Shown here: one piece after another, positions 46,732 through 56,057 of the stretch
Layout of the letters: the number at the start of each line of letters is the position of its first letter
Position numbering within the stretch: the stretch's first letter is position 1
Assembly (NCBI RefSeq): GCF_011516755.1
Contig: NZ_WOSY01000010.1
Coordinates: 97,486 to 161,485, forward strand
From: Acetobacter conturbans
GTDB lineage: Bacteria; Pseudomonadota; Alphaproteobacteria; Acetobacterales; Acetobacteraceae
Length of the DNA stretch: 64,000 bases
Reading direction: 5' to 3'
Notes under the pieces: generated by a model
Told to the model about the DNA's origin: nothing
The model's input: only the letters and a program-made list of their open reading frames with translations
The model's database searches: none
Position numbers and translations under genes: made by a program

Positions 46732-48080
46732 CAGGACAGAACCCGGAGCGCGTCGGCCGGTGAGATGCGGCCATCATACAGCGCTCGCCCGACGATCACC
46801 CCTTCGATGCCCGACACCTGCGATGCCACGCGACGCAGCGCGGCCAGATGATCCAGCGATCCCACGCCACCGCTGGCGATCACCGGCACTGATACCGTCT
46901 GCGCCAGTTCCGCCGTCTGGTTGAGATCCAGCCCTTCCAGCATACCGTCGCGACTGATCTCGGTGAAGATGATCGCCGCCACACCAGCGTCCTGCATCCG
47001 AAGTCCCAGATCGGTCGCCTGCATGTCGGACACTTCCGCCCATCCCTCCGTCGCCACGAAACCCATGCGGGCATCGATTCCGGCAACGATCCGTCCGGGA
47101 AAAAGGCGACAGGCTTCCCGCACCAGTTCAGGGTTCTTCACCGCCACGGAGCCGAGGATCACCCGCGATATGCCGGCTTCCAGCCAGCTTTCGATCCCTG
47201 CCAGATCGCGAAGACCTCCGCCAAGCTGCACAGGCACTTTCGCGTTGGCCACGATCTGCTTCACGGCGTCGGTATTGGCGGAACGCCCCGCAAAGGCCCC
47301 ATTCAGATCGACGACATGCAGCCAGTTGAACCCGGCTTCGCACCATGCGCGCGCCTGAGCCCCCGGATCGTCCGAATAGACCGTCGCGTCGTCCATCTCA
47401 CCGCGACGCAGGCGGACACAGGCACCGTCCTTGAGGTCGATGGCAGGATACAGCGTGAGGGCTCGTGCAGTCATGTCGGCAGGTTTTCCATTTTCGAACT
47501 CGGAGACGGCGCCGTTCTGCACAAGGCGGCTCTGCTCCTGCAGGCGTTTCACAAAATACAGGCCACGCACCATCCGGCCTTCCACAAGAGCGTAATAGGG
47601 GTTCGTCCCCCAGTGCTCGAACTCCATGCTGCGGAACAACGCTATCGCGCCGCCCTGCGTTTCACGAACATCCAGCGTCAGGAACTGATACCCCATCGCC
47701 CGCGCGCATTTGAGAATTTCCTCGATCAGCACACGACCGAGACCAATTCCCCGCGCATAAGGGGCAATATGGAACTGCATGGCATTCGCCGTCATCGCCT
47801 GCGCTTCGTTGCTGCGCGAGGGACGCACAAGCTGTGCCGACCCGACGATATTACCATCCTGCCGGGCCACGAACAGCATCCGCTCCGGCACGAGAAAGAT
47901 TCCCCGGAAGTAACGCTCCAGAACCGACCGCCCCTGCGGCTTCACCCATCCGAAACCGCCACCACCGAGAATCGACGCATCGACGCTCTCGCACAGCGCC
48001 TGCAGATCGTCCTCGTCCAGCATCTCCGCCCGTTCCGCCATCAGGCCGGGTGTAATGCTGCCTGAGCCCAGCCCGGACAT
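46731..48080 (-). CDS. hisA: GNAT acetyltransferase-HisA fusion protein
   Basis: A single 449-residue frame with two domains. Residues 14-180 form a GNAT N-acetyltransferase (acetyl-CoA loop [13 protein letters not shown], then [10 protein letters not shown]). Residues 207-449 form HisA, which isomerises ProFAR to PRFAR ([34 protein letters not shown] with the second Asp, [15 protein letters not shown]). About 25 linker residues join them. The ATG at 48080 overlaps the hisH stop (TAATG), which argues that this start is used. An in-frame ATG at 47474 before the HisA part has no good ribosome site. Separate GNAT and hisA genes would be normal, so either a true fusion or a lost stop is possible. 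Confidence 0.9.
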   Translation of the reverse strand: MSGLGSGSITPGLMAERAEMLDEDDLQALCESVDASILGGGGFGWVKPQGRSVLERYFRGIFLVPERMLFVARQDGNIVGSAQLVRPSRSNEAQAMTANAMQFHIAPYARGIGLGRVLIEEILKCARAMGYQFLTLDVRETQGGAIALFRSMEFEHWGTNPYYALVEGRMVRGLYFVKRLQEQSRLVQNGAVSEFENGKPADMTARALTLYPAIDLKDGACVRLRRGEMDDATVYSDDPGAQARAWCEAGFNWLHVVDLNGAFAGRSANTDAVKQIVANAKVPVQLGGGLRDLAGIESWLEAGISRVILGSVAVKNPELVREACRLFPGRIVAGIDARMGFVATEGWAEVSDMQATDLGLRMQDAGVAAIIFTEISRDGMLEGLDLNQTAELAQTVSVPVIASGGVGSLDHLAALRRVASQVSGIEGVIVGRALYDGRISPADALRVLS

Positions 48081-48742
48081 TATGCTTCTCCGCCCGGTGT
48101 CCACTGGAGGAAATTCGCCAGAATCTTCAGGCCGACGCTCTGGCTCTTCTCGACATGAAACTGCGTGCCTGCGCGGTTGCGGTGGGCCACCATCGCAGGG
48201 ACCGCGCCGCCATAATCCGTCGTCGCCAGCAGATGGTCCGCAGACGCCCCGGTCAGAGCATAAGAATGCACGAAATAGCCATGCGGTCTGGACCCCAAAC
48301 CTTCGGTCAACGGATGCGCACGGCTCAGTGATAGCTGGTTCCAGCCCATCTGGGGCAGACGCAGGCCGGGGGCTTCCATCGGTGCAATCTCGCCACTGAT
48401 CCAGCCCAGTCCACGGGTTTCTCCATGCTCGAAGCCCCGTTCGGCCATGAGCTGCATGCCGACGCAGATGCCCAGGAAAGGCGTTCCACCCTCCACTGCC
48501 GCGTTGAGGGCCGACAGCAGATCCGGAACCGCATTCAGTCCGCCCGCGCAGTCGGCAAAAGCCCCCTGCCCCGGCAGCACGATACGGTCAGCCTCGCGGA
48601 CGCGGACCGGGTCATTGGTGATTTCGACGGTGACAGCGATGGAAGAGAGCCGCGCCGCCTCTTCGACCGCCCGCGCCGCAGATGCGAGATTGCCACCGTC
48701 ATAATCGATGACCACAATGGACTGCGTGCACTTGACCGGCAT
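48080..48742 (-). CDS. hisH: Imidazole glycerol phosphate synthase, glutaminase subunit
   Basis: A 220-residue class I glutamine amidotransferase that feeds ammonia to HisF. The N-terminus VVIDYDGGNLASAARAVEEA is typical. The nucleophile Cys is in GICVGMQLMAERG, the catalytic His and Glu in GTQFHVEKSQSVGL, and the oxyanion strand in RIVLPGQGAFADC. It lies between the DUF2628 gene (two-base gap) and the GNAT-hisA fusion. Confidence 0.96.
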   Translation of the reverse strand: MPVKCTQSIVVIDYDGGNLASAARAVEEAARLSSIAVTVEITNDPVRVREADRIVLPGQGAFADCAGGLNAVPDLLSALNAAVEGGTPFLGICVGMQLMAERGFEHGETRGLGWISGEIAPMEAPGLRLPQMGWNQLSLSRAHPLTEGLGSRPHGYFVHSYALTGASADHLLATTDYGGAVPAMVAHRNRAGTQFHVEKSQSVGLKILANFLQWTPGGEA

Positions 48743-48744
48743 CG

Positions 48745-49194
48745 TCAGGCCCTCCCCATCCGGGCCGCGACCGCGAAGGGATCTGGAATCGCCGTTATCA
48801 CGCTCCCGTCTTCACTGACGGGAATGGCCGTCCGATCCATGTAGCGCAGAAGGGCCGAGGCACGATCCGGGCCAACCACCACGCCTGCCCGCACAAAGCC
48901 ACGGAGGCGCAGTTCCCACTCACTGATCTCGCTGCTGAAGGCGGCCAGAGCGAAACGGGCCGGAATCATCAGAGCAGGGAGGAACCAAGTGTTGACCAGC
49001 AGTGCGCCCGCCACGATAGAGGCCGCCAAAGCCAGACCGCCCGTGATGCGCGCTCCGGACCAGATCAGCGCCAGTCCACCGAAAAACAGCACGCTCCACT
49101 GAAGTTTCTGCGGGACCAGAACGGGAAGGCTGCCTTTGCGGCGCTGCCGTTCGGGAACACCTTCACCGGGTACCCAGACCGAATACGCCTTCAC
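48745..49194 (-). CDS. DUF2628-type membrane protein in the his operon
   Basis: A 149-residue protein with a short soluble lead ([10 protein letters not shown]) and two or three membrane segments ([37 protein letters not shown]). A C-terminal soluble domain follows, with [20 protein letters not shown] and [20 protein letters not shown]. This matches DUF2628 proteins of Alphaproteobacteria. Its ATG overlaps the hisB stop (ATGA), so it is made together with histidine enzymes, for reasons unknown. Confidence 0.75.
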   Translation of the reverse strand: MKAYSVWVPGEGVPERQRRKGSLPVLVPQKLQWSVLFFGGLALIWSGARITGGLALAASIVAGALLVNTWFLPALMIPARFALAAFSSEISEWELRLRGFVRAGVVVGPDRASALLRYMDRTAIPVSEDGSVITAIPDPFAVAARMGRA

Positions 49195-49787
49195 AGGACC
49201 CCCTTTGTGGACGGAATCATTCCGACCGCCCGCTCATCATATTCCACAGCCATCCGCAGGGCGCGGGCCATGGCCTTGAAGGCGCTTTCAGCAATATGAT
49301 GGCTGTTTCGACCTGTTTTCTGCGTGACGTGTAACGTCATCATGGACGCCATGGCAAAAGCGCGGAAAAATTCCTCGAACAGTTCCGTATCCATGACGCC
49401 GATTTTTTCGGAGGGAAACGGCACCGACCACGCAAGAAAAGGTCGTCCGGAAAGATCCACCACGACTTCGGCCAGCGCCTCGTCCAGTGGCACCAGAGCA
49501 TGCCCGAAACGTCTGATGCCACGCTTGTCGCCGAGCGCCTGTCGCACGGCCTGTCCCAGCGTGATGCCCACATCTTCCACCGTGTGATGGAAATCGACCT
49601 CCAGATCGCCCCGTGCGGCAATCGTCAGATCCAGCATTCCGTGGCGTGCCAGAGCCGTCAGCATATGATCAAAAAAACCGATACCGGTGGCGATCTCGGC
49701 TTTGCCCGTTCCATCGAGACTGACGGTCACGCGGATGTCGGTCTCGGCGGTCACACGATGCAGGGAGGCGGTGCGTATCTCAGTCAT
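49191..49787 (-). CDS. hisB: Imidazoleglycerol-phosphate dehydratase
   Basis: A 198-residue monofunctional HisB; no phosphatase domain is fused. Mn-binding histidines lie in [36 protein letters not shown] and [20 protein letters not shown]. It is the first his gene in this window and overlaps the DUF2628 gene by four bases. Co-transcription continues to hisE. Confidence 0.97.
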   Translation of the reverse strand: MTEIRTASLHRVTAETDIRVTVSLDGTGKAEIATGIGFFDHMLTALARHGMLDLTIAARGDLEVDFHHTVEDVGITLGQAVRQALGDKRGIRRFGHALVPLDEALAEVVVDLSGRPFLAWSVPFPSEKIGVMDTELFEEFFRAFAMASMMTLHVTQKTGRNSHHIAESAFKAMARALRMAVEYDERAVGMIPSTKGVL

Positions 49788-49861
49788 GGACGCCAGTAAT
49801 ACAGGATCAGCGACCGCAGCGCCATCGGTTCAGGTGGCCACATTCACCACAGCGCCCCCCA

Positions 49862-52249
49862 TCAGCCAGCCTGATGGCAGCAGGCCATGCTCTCGATCAT
49901 GAGGGCAACCTGCGCCTCGGGCATGGGGCGACCGAGCAGGAAGCCCTGCATTTCGTCACACCCATGATCTTTCAGCAATGAAAGCTGGGCGCCAGTTTCG
50001 ATTCCTTCCGCCGTGACCCGCAGCTTCAGCTTATGGCTCATTACGATGACGGATTCGACGATCGTCCACGCATTGGGATCGTTCGTAATCTTATTGATGA
50101 ACGACCTGTCCACCTTGACCTTGTCGAAGGGGAAATTATGGAGATAGGCGAGGCTGGAATAACCGGTTCCAAAATCGTCCAGCGCAACGCGCACACCCAG
50201 TGCGCGCAGGTCTTTCACCAGAGCCAGAGCTTTCGGTACATCCTCCATCAGAAGGCTTTCCGTCACTTCGAGTTCCAGCCGTGTTGGCGACAGACCCGTA
50301 TCCAGAAGCACCTGCCGGACGACATCGATCAGATCGACACGCTGGAACTGCGTGGGCGAAAGGTTGACGGCAATACTGACATCCGCAGCCCAGCCAGCCG
50401 CAACAGAACAGGCCGTCCGCAGCACCCATTCGCCAAGCGGAACGATCAGGCCGGTTTCCTCCGCCAACGGAATAAAGCGACTGGGCGGGATCATCCCCCG
50501 TTCCGGATGAGGCCAGCGCGCCAGCGCCTCGAAGCCAGTAATCTCGCCCCCGATATCGAACAGGGGCTGATAATAGACCTGCAGTTCCTGGCGACCCAGA
50601 GCGGCTCGCAGATCCAGTTCGAGATCATGCCGTTCCCGCACCGCCGTATCCATGCCCGACTGGAACTCGCACACCTGCCCCTTACCCTGCAGTTTGGCCT
50701 GATACATCGCAATGTCGGCGCTTTTGAGCACCATCTGCGCTGTTTCGCCATCCCGCGGGCAGAGGGCCACACCGATGCTCACGCCGACATACACATCGTG
50801 ACCGGCAAGAATGAAAGGCTGCCACAAACACGAAATCAGACGTTTGGCCAGTTGCATCGCGTCATCGACGCGTGCCACGGAGCGCATCACGATGATGAAT
50901 TCATCGCCGCCAAGCCGGGCGATATAATCGATGTCCCGTAGCTGGGCCTGAAAACGGACCGCGACCTCTTTCAGCAGCATATCACCGGCATGATGGCCGA
51001 GAGAATCGTTAACCGCCTTGAACCCGTCGAGATCAAGTCCGAGGACCGCCGCCTGCGTCTCGTTCCGCCGGGCGTGTTCAATAACCTGTCCCAGCACGCT
51101 TTCCAGCCCACGCCGGTTAGGAAGAGACGTCAGCGTGTCATGCATGGCGAGATAGCGAATATAGTCCTCGGCGGCCTTGCGCTCCGTGATATCGCGAATG
51201 GCGACAACCGTGGCCTGCCCTTCGACATACGGCACCTCGCGGGACAGCACCTCCACCGGTACCCGACGCCCTGTTGCTCCCGTCAGTTCAAGCTGGGTCG
51301 GCGATTCACCCCGGCTGGCCAGAGCCGCGACGATATCCTGATGTCCCACCAGATGTGAAGCGAACAGATCCGCCACTTTCAGCAGCTTGATCGCATGCAG
51401 GTCGAGGCCCGTCATATCGAGAATGCGCTGATTGGCATCCACAACCCTGCCTTCCCGGCTGATCAGGATGCCCTCGAACGTCCCATCCGCGAGATGACGC
51501 ACGCGATCGCTTTCCTGCTGCTGGGCAATGGCCACCCGAACATCGAGAAGCGAGGCGATGCACAGCACGAAGAAAATCGCCACAACCCCGGAAAGGCTCA
51601 TGACGGACAAGGGGGAGAACAAGGCGCTGTCCGGCGTCTGCATGACGGCCAGCCAGCGATCGAATGGCAGGATCGAGCCCATCGATCCAAGGGGAAGAAC
51701 AGACAACGTCAGAGCCAGCAGCATGCAGGCTGTCAGACGCGGCCGGGTAGCAAGAGAACTGCCCAGTTCCCAGAATGAAAAAGCGCACAGGGTCGTGCCG
51801 AGTATCAGCGTGATGAGAACGGCCGACAGATCATAGGCGAGAGTGGCCGGACTGACGGTTGCGACGAGGATATAGAAGGCCGAAAAAGCCATTCCGAAGG
51901 CCAGCACGCCACCTGCCATGATGACGGTTTTGATGGAACGTCGGGGCCTCAGATAAAGATATGCGGCCCCGGCCGCCGTAGTGAGGGTCATCAGGCCCGC
52001 GATTTCGGTTGCGGGCTGCGGGAAATTCCAGAGAAGATTGGGATAGGTGGACCAGAAGGTATCGAAAAAAGTGATCAGCTCCGCGAGAGCCACGACCACG
52101 GCAAAACCGCCGATCCTTTTCCACGGGGCCCAACTCTTCTGCGACAGAGCCTGAATGGCCAGAATGGCGAAACAGAACGCCAGCCCCAGCACCGTGATAT
52201 GGGAACCGAAATGCTGTTCGCTCAGCAGAAAGGTAAACAGCCGTTCCAT
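49862..52249 (-). CDS. Membrane-bound PAS-GGDEF-EAL cyclic-di-GMP protein
   Basis: About 795 residues. The N-terminal 240 hold roughly seven membrane helices, similar in layout to the MHYT sensor unit but without clear MHYT motifs. A PAS domain follows (about 255-360, TFEGILISREGRVVDANQRI). The GGDEF domain (about 375-535) has an intact YIARLGGDEFIIVM signature, so it may synthesise c-di-GMP. The EAL domain (about 550-790) has ITGFEALARWPHPERG and DDFGTGYSSLAYL, so hydrolysis is also plausible. The start is set at ATG 52249; a TTG at 52264 is also open. The signal sensed is unknown. Confidence 0.9.
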   Translation of the reverse strand: MERLFTFLLSEQHFGSHITVLGLAFCFAILAIQALSQKSWAPWKRIGGFAVVVALAELITFFDTFWSTYPNLLWNFPQPATEIAGLMTLTTAAGAAYLYLRPRRSIKTVIMAGGVLAFGMAFSAFYILVATVSPATLAYDLSAVLITLILGTTLCAFSFWELGSSLATRPRLTACMLLALTLSVLPLGSMGSILPFDRWLAVMQTPDSALFSPLSVMSLSGVVAIFFVLCIASLLDVRVAIAQQQESDRVRHLADGTFEGILISREGRVVDANQRILDMTGLDLHAIKLLKVADLFASHLVGHQDIVAALASRGESPTQLELTGATGRRVPVEVLSREVPYVEGQATVVAIRDITERKAAEDYIRYLAMHDTLTSLPNRRGLESVLGQVIEHARRNETQAAVLGLDLDGFKAVNDSLGHHAGDMLLKEVAVRFQAQLRDIDYIARLGGDEFIIVMRSVARVDDAMQLAKRLISCLWQPFILAGHDVYVGVSIGVALCPRDGETAQMVLKSADIAMYQAKLQGKGQVCEFQSGMDTAVRERHDLELDLRAALGRQELQVYYQPLFDIGGEITGFEALARWPHPERGMIPPSRFIPLAEETGLIVPLGEWVLRTACSVAAGWAADVSIAVNLSPTQFQRVDLIDVVRQVLLDTGLSPTRLELEVTESLLMEDVPKALALVKDLRALGVRVALDDFGTGYSSLAYLHNFPFDKVKVDRSFINKITNDPNAWTIVESVIVMSHKLKLRVTAEGIETGAQLSLLKDHGCDEMQGFLLGRPMPEAQVALMIESMACCHQAG

Positions 52250-52481
52250 ATGACGCGCGCTCAATCCAGAGGAAACATACTTCAGTCTCCCGTTGAACTA
52301 GCCACACACTTCTTAATGATCACATAAAATGAAGCGTCCCGACAGAAATCGTCTCAATTTCTGTTTGCGCAATACCTTGTTTTTCGGCGGTTCCGGAAAC
52401 ATTCGGATTGCAGAAAATCGCGCGAATACTGTGAGCATTTGCCGATGATCAGCACGCAGGAGCGCAGGGCCAGACCCAGCC

Positions 52482-53570
52482 TCAGTCCGCCATCGTCGAA
52501 TCCGGTTCGAAAGCCAGAAACTTGCCCGCCTCATGCTGGCGGGTTTTCATCAGGGCCAAAGCCCCTTTGTGACCCGCCCTCGCGGCCTGACGCATCCTGT
52601 CCTTCGCGGACCCCTTGGAGATGTGATGCGAGCGACCCGTCAGAACGAGCCGCGCCGACATGTACATTGCACCGGCGTTTCCGAGCAGCACCCCGCGTTC
52701 GTACCACTTCATGGCTTCCGGAAGATCAGGCGGCGTCGCCACCGTGGCCCAGTAATCACCAAGCACACAGGCGGCACGACCGTTTTCCGCAGAGGCCGCC
52801 TTGCGCAGCAGGGTTTCGCCCCGGGTCAGGCGACGCAGCCGCTCCAGTCGTGCCGTGGCGTCCGCGTCGCCCTCCGGCGCCTTATGGTTCTCCACCATAA
52901 GGCATTCGCCCAGCATCCCCATCGCCTGCACATGACCACCATCAGCGGCAATTTCCAGATGATGACGTGCTTTGGACGCATCCTGAGGCAGAAAACCACC
53001 CTGCCCATACCAAACCGCCACCATGTAGTGGGCGACGCCCAGCCTCACTTCCAGAGGTACGCGGAGCAGTTCCATCATACGTTCCGGCGAAGCACCTTCC
53101 CGTAATTCGATGTCCGCCAACCCGACACACGCAAGCGGCAGACCATGTGCCGCAGCCACCTTCAAAGCCTCTACACGCTCCCGGGATGGGGGAGCCTTGG
53201 TGGCATCAAGAAGCCACGCCAGAAAAAGAGAGGCTTCCGGCTCTGCGTGCCCATGTCCAAGACGGGCGAATGCAAATGCATCCTCCTCCCGCCGATCGCC
53301 ACGGGTTGGAGACTCAAGAACATTCACGTCTGGCACGAAGCCATCCCATGCGAGACGTGCGGCGTGCACACAGGCTGGTGCGCAGCCTGCCCGAGCGGCC
53401 TTTTCCATCCACCATGCCGCGTATCCGGCATGCGCGGCCACATCCTGATCGCCGTAAAGATAAGTCTTGCCGACAAGAAACATGTCGTCGGCGTTACCGG
53501 CATGCGCCTCTGCCAGATGACGAGGGAGATTGTTTCCACGCTGCGTCAATCTGAACAGTTTACGCCACAT
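52482..53570 (-). CDS. Sel1-repeat protein
   Basis: A 362-residue soluble protein built of Sel1-like (TPR-type) helical pairs. Repeats are seen as AGNADDMFLVGKTYLYGDQD with AAWWMEKAARAGCAPAC, QAAR-type spacing later, GNAGAMYMSARLVLTGRSHH and MRQAARAGHKGALALMKTRQ. Such solenoids mediate protein contacts. No signal peptide is visible. It lies between the c-di-GMP protein and a 380-base intergenic region, transcribed alone. Confidence 0.85.
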   Translation of the reverse strand: MWRKLFRLTQRGNNLPRHLAEAHAGNADDMFLVGKTYLYGDQDVAAHAGYAAWWMEKAARAGCAPACVHAARLAWDGFVPDVNVLESPTRGDRREEDAFAFARLGHGHAEPEASLFLAWLLDATKAPPSRERVEALKVAAAHGLPLACVGLADIELREGASPERMMELLRVPLEVRLGVAHYMVAVWYGQGGFLPQDASKARHHLEIAADGGHVQAMGMLGECLMVENHKAPEGDADATARLERLRRLTRGETLLRKAASAENGRAACVLGDYWATVATPPDLPEAMKWYERGVLLGNAGAMYMSARLVLTGRSHHISKGSAKDRMRQAARAGHKGALALMKTRQHEAGKFLAFEPDSTMAD

Positions 53571-53901
53571 TGCCTTCAGTCTTCCGGATCAAAAAAATGG
53601 AAAATCCCATTAACAAGACAGGAGTATTTTCCAGAACCTACTCTGTCATTTCATTAGCAGGTCTCCATGAAGAAACCCAAACATTGTTTAAGCGTTCATC
53701 TTTGTTAAGCTGAATCAACGGTTACTCCGTGCTTTCAACAAAGCCACGAGACGTTTCTATACCGAGCCAACACCCGGCAGAGCCACCCAATGCCTCGGAC
53801 TGACGATATACCGGCGTCAAGAAATGTTACCTGGGCCGGGCGGATGTCGCCTCTGGAGAACAAAGGAGCGTTCGCTTTTTCCGGCTCACTATCCGGAAAA
53901 C
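53571..53901. other. Intergenic region upstream of the Sel1-repeat gene
   Basis: About 330 bases with no supported gene; only weak open frames. The A+T-rich half near 53590-53720 probably holds the Sel1-gene promoter. Nothing else is recognised. Confidence 0.4.
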
Positions 53902-53930
53902 AAAAAGCGGGCCTTTCGGCCCGCTCTTTA
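53902..53930. terminator. Bidirectional terminator after the holin-like gene
   Basis: A perfect 8-bp stem AGCGGGCC / GGCCCGCT with a TTTC loop. Read on the minus strand it is followed by TTTTTG, and it lies about 25 bases after the holin-like gene stop. Confidence 0.8.
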
Positions 53931-53952
53931 CTTAATCTGTCCGGCGGAAAAT

Positions 53953-54360
53953 TTATTTTTTCCAGACTTTTCTGCCCACGAACCTGCCCAAGGGGCCCGC
54001 GAACGTTGTCGCGACTGACATGATCGTGAGGGTCTGCTTCAACTCGTTGATGCGGCGATCACGATTCAGGTGGGCCTCGACCTCAGACGGGTACAGATAG
54101 GACCTGCGACCAAAGAACGCGAACACCAGAGCAAGGAAGATATCGACGAAAAACACCAGCGCCGGGGACACAACCGGTCCAAAGCCGAACTCGTAGCGGA
54201 AAATTGCCCAAAGCAGAGCGTGACCCGTGATCAGGGAAAAGAAACCAAGGACGGCGGCAACCAGAAGCAGAGCCACCTGACGACCGACCCGCATGGCCTT
54301 CTGCTGCAGAAGTTGTACCTCTGCATGAGCAGCGGCCTTGCCGACTTCAAAAATGTGCAT
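53953..54360 (-). CDS. Holin-X-like / phage-holin-family membrane protein
   Basis: A 135-residue protein with two strong membrane helices (VALLLVAAVLGFFSLITGHA and SPALVFFVDIFLALVFAFFG) and a soluble amphipathic C-terminus (EVEAHLNRDRRINELKQTLT). This is the pattern of the holin superfamily III / DUF1469 proteins that commonly sit next to DUF883 (YqjD-like) genes. It is not necessarily phage-derived: no phage genes are nearby. It is on the same strand as the DUF883 gene, 160 bases downstream. Confidence 0.75.
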   Translation of the reverse strand: MHIFEVGKAAAHAEVQLLQQKAMRVGRQVALLLVAAVLGFFSLITGHALLWAIFRYEFGFGPVVSPALVFFVDIFLALVFAFFGRRSYLYPSEVEAHLNRDRRINELKQTLTIMSVATTFAGPLGRFVGRKVWKK

Positions 54361-54522
54361 TGCGTCCTCGTCTACCTCACATGGACCGGCATCGAGGATG
54401 ATCCGGCGTCCCAGTTGTCAATTCCTCCACGGCACGGCCGGGACAGGAATCGAACCCCTCATCTCGCGAGGCGGGTCGCCTTCTGGCCCCGGGCCCTCGC
54501 CGGAGGTTCCCGGGGCGGAACA

Positions 54523-54804
54523 TTAACGCGACAGGCGGCCGAGGACAAACCCCACCGCAAAAGAAGCCGCGATCGACAGAAACGGCTTCGCACTTACATT
54601 AGTAGCAACCGTTTTCTTCTGATGTTCAGCAATCTCCCGAGCATTTGAAACGGCTGTGTTCGCCGCGCCCGAAAGAGGCGGCACAACATGGGCGTTGAGG
54701 AAGTGTTCGAGCTGCTTCTTCAGCACTTCCAGCTCGTCGCGCGCACTGGTGGCGGCATCCTCAGCCGCTGCTGCCGCCTGATTTTTGATCTTGTCTGCGG
54801 ACAT
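54523..54804 (-). CDS. DUF883 (ElaB/YqjD-like) membrane-anchored protein
   Basis: A 93-residue protein with an Ala-rich helical N-terminus (NQAAAAAEDAATSARDELEV), a coiled middle (LKKQLEHFLNAHVVPPL) and one C-terminal membrane helix ending GFVLGRLSR. E. coli ElaB and YqjD share this form and bind ribosomes at the membrane under stress. The ATG at 54804 has AAGGAG about ten bases upstream. The longer frame to 54924 overlaps the divergent ABC gene and is not used. Confidence 0.85.
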   Translation of the reverse strand: MSADKIKNQAAAAAEDAATSARDELEVLKKQLEHFLNAHVVPPLSGAANTAVSNAREIAEHQKKTVATNVSAKPFLSIAASFAVGFVLGRLSR

Positions 54805-54909
54805 AGTCTTGCTGCTCCTTCGAACCGGCAACCCGGCTTTTTGCTCTGTTACAACGCAGAGCCAACACCCAATCTTAACGACTGTCCAGCAGTGTGGTTC
54901 CATACAGCT

Positions 54910-56022
54910 ATGAAAACACGTCATATAGCCGACACGCTCGCCGTCGAAGGCCTCTGCCTTGCGGCGGATTCTCCGCCCCTGTCATTCTCTCTGACGGCAG
55001 GTGAGTGTCTCGCGCTTCTTTTCCTGAATGACACGCGCAGCACTCTGTCTCTGCTCGCCGATACCCTCGCAGGTCATCGTCATGCAGTCGCCGGTCGCCT
55101 GATGATGGCCGATCAGGACATCACGCGACGGAGACCCGGTCATCGGGCTATAGCGACGGTCGGCGCGCGCGACCCGCTGTTCGACCATCTTTCCGTCCGC
55201 GAAAACGTCGCTTTTCCCTTGCGGGCCAGAAAACGCCCCTCGGAGGAGATCTCCCACCGCGTCAGCCAGACGCTTGCGCTCCTCGGCCTTGAGAGGCTGG
55301 TCGAAGCACGGCCTTCCCGCCTGACGGCCGCCGAACGCATCCGGGTGGCTCTTGCACGCGCCCTTGCAACCGATCCCGCCGTCATCGTGCTGGAAGATGC
55401 CTTCACCGGACTGGACAGCGAAACCCGACGCGATCTCCACCAGCGCCTGTTCCGCCTGCAACGCGCCCAGGACCTGAGCCTGCTGCTGCTGACCCGCGAC
55501 CGGGCCGATGCCCTTGCCGCCGGGCAACGGATCGGTGTGCTGGAAGCCGGAACCCTGCTGCAACTGGGAGTCGCCAATGATCTGATAGAACGCCCCGCTT
55601 CGGCCCGAGTGGCCGTCGCCATGGCGGATGCCAACGTGCTTGTCGGCATGGCCCTGTCCATTGACGACGATATCGTCAGAGCCCGACTCGCTTGCGGAGG
55701 TGAAATGGAAGCACTCGCGGAAACAGGTGTGGAAGAAAACGAGGTCATCGACCTTTGCATCCGCCCCAATCAGATCGCCCCCATGATGCAGCGCGGACCA
55801 CATACAGATGACAACGATGGCTTTCTTTCCGCCACTCTCACCGATGTCCGCAATGTGGGAGACCTCCTGATTCTCCGCTTCCGCCTTGAGGACGGAATGG
55901 AAGTGACGGTCCACCGGCCACCCGGCACGCTGCCGCCCGGAACCGCCCCGGGACAGGCCGCTTTGCTTGCCTGGAGGCCGACGGGGGCTTTGGCCTTTCC
56001 GTCGGTGGGCAAACAGGGTTAA
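54910..56022 (+). CDS. ABC ATPase-like protein with all catalytic motifs degenerate
   Basis: A 370-residue protein with the layout of a PotA/FbpC-type importer ATPase: a nucleotide-binding domain (1-235) and a C-terminal TOBE-like part (240-370). Every catalytic element is altered. Walker A is FLNDTRST (no GKST lysine), the Q-loop lies in IATVGARDPLF (no Gln), and the signature is RLTAAERIRVALARAL (no SGGQ). Walker B is VIVLEDAFTGLD (Asp and Glu swapped), and the H-loop is LLTRDRAD (no His). The open frame is intact. ATP hydrolysis seems unlikely. It starts a (+) operon with a solute-binding protein and a short permease, divergent from the DUF883 gene. Confidence 0.8.
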   Translation: MKTRHIADTLAVEGLCLAADSPPLSFSLTAGECLALLFLNDTRSTLSLLADTLAGHRHAVAGRLMMADQDITRRRPGHRAIATVGARDPLFDHLSVRENVAFPLRARKRPSEEISHRVSQTLALLGLERLVEARPSRLTAAERIRVALARALATDPAVIVLEDAFTGLDSETRRDLHQRLFRLQRAQDLSLLLLTRDRADALAAGQRIGVLEAGTLLQLGVANDLIERPASARVAVAMADANVLVGMALSIDDDIVRARLACGGEMEALAETGVEENEVIDLCIRPNQIAPMMQRGPHTDDNDGFLSATLTDVRNVGDLLILRFRLEDGMEVTVHRPPGTLPPGTAPGQAALLAWRPTGALAFPSVGKQG

Positions 56023-56057
56023 TCTGGTCTACATCTGACTGAAGCCAAGGCTGAATT

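Noticed and set aside
53953..54360. Holin-like gene as evidence for a prophage
   Set aside because: No integrase, capsid, tail or attachment repeats nearby; holin-like proteins of this type are common beside DUF883 genes on chromosomes.
54430..54505. tRNA-like T-arm on the minus strand (GGGGTTCGATTCC) in the gap between the DUF883 and holin-like genes
   Set aside because: The T stem pairs poorly (a G-G and a G-T pair), and no matching acceptor 5' strand or anticodon arm is present at the right distance.
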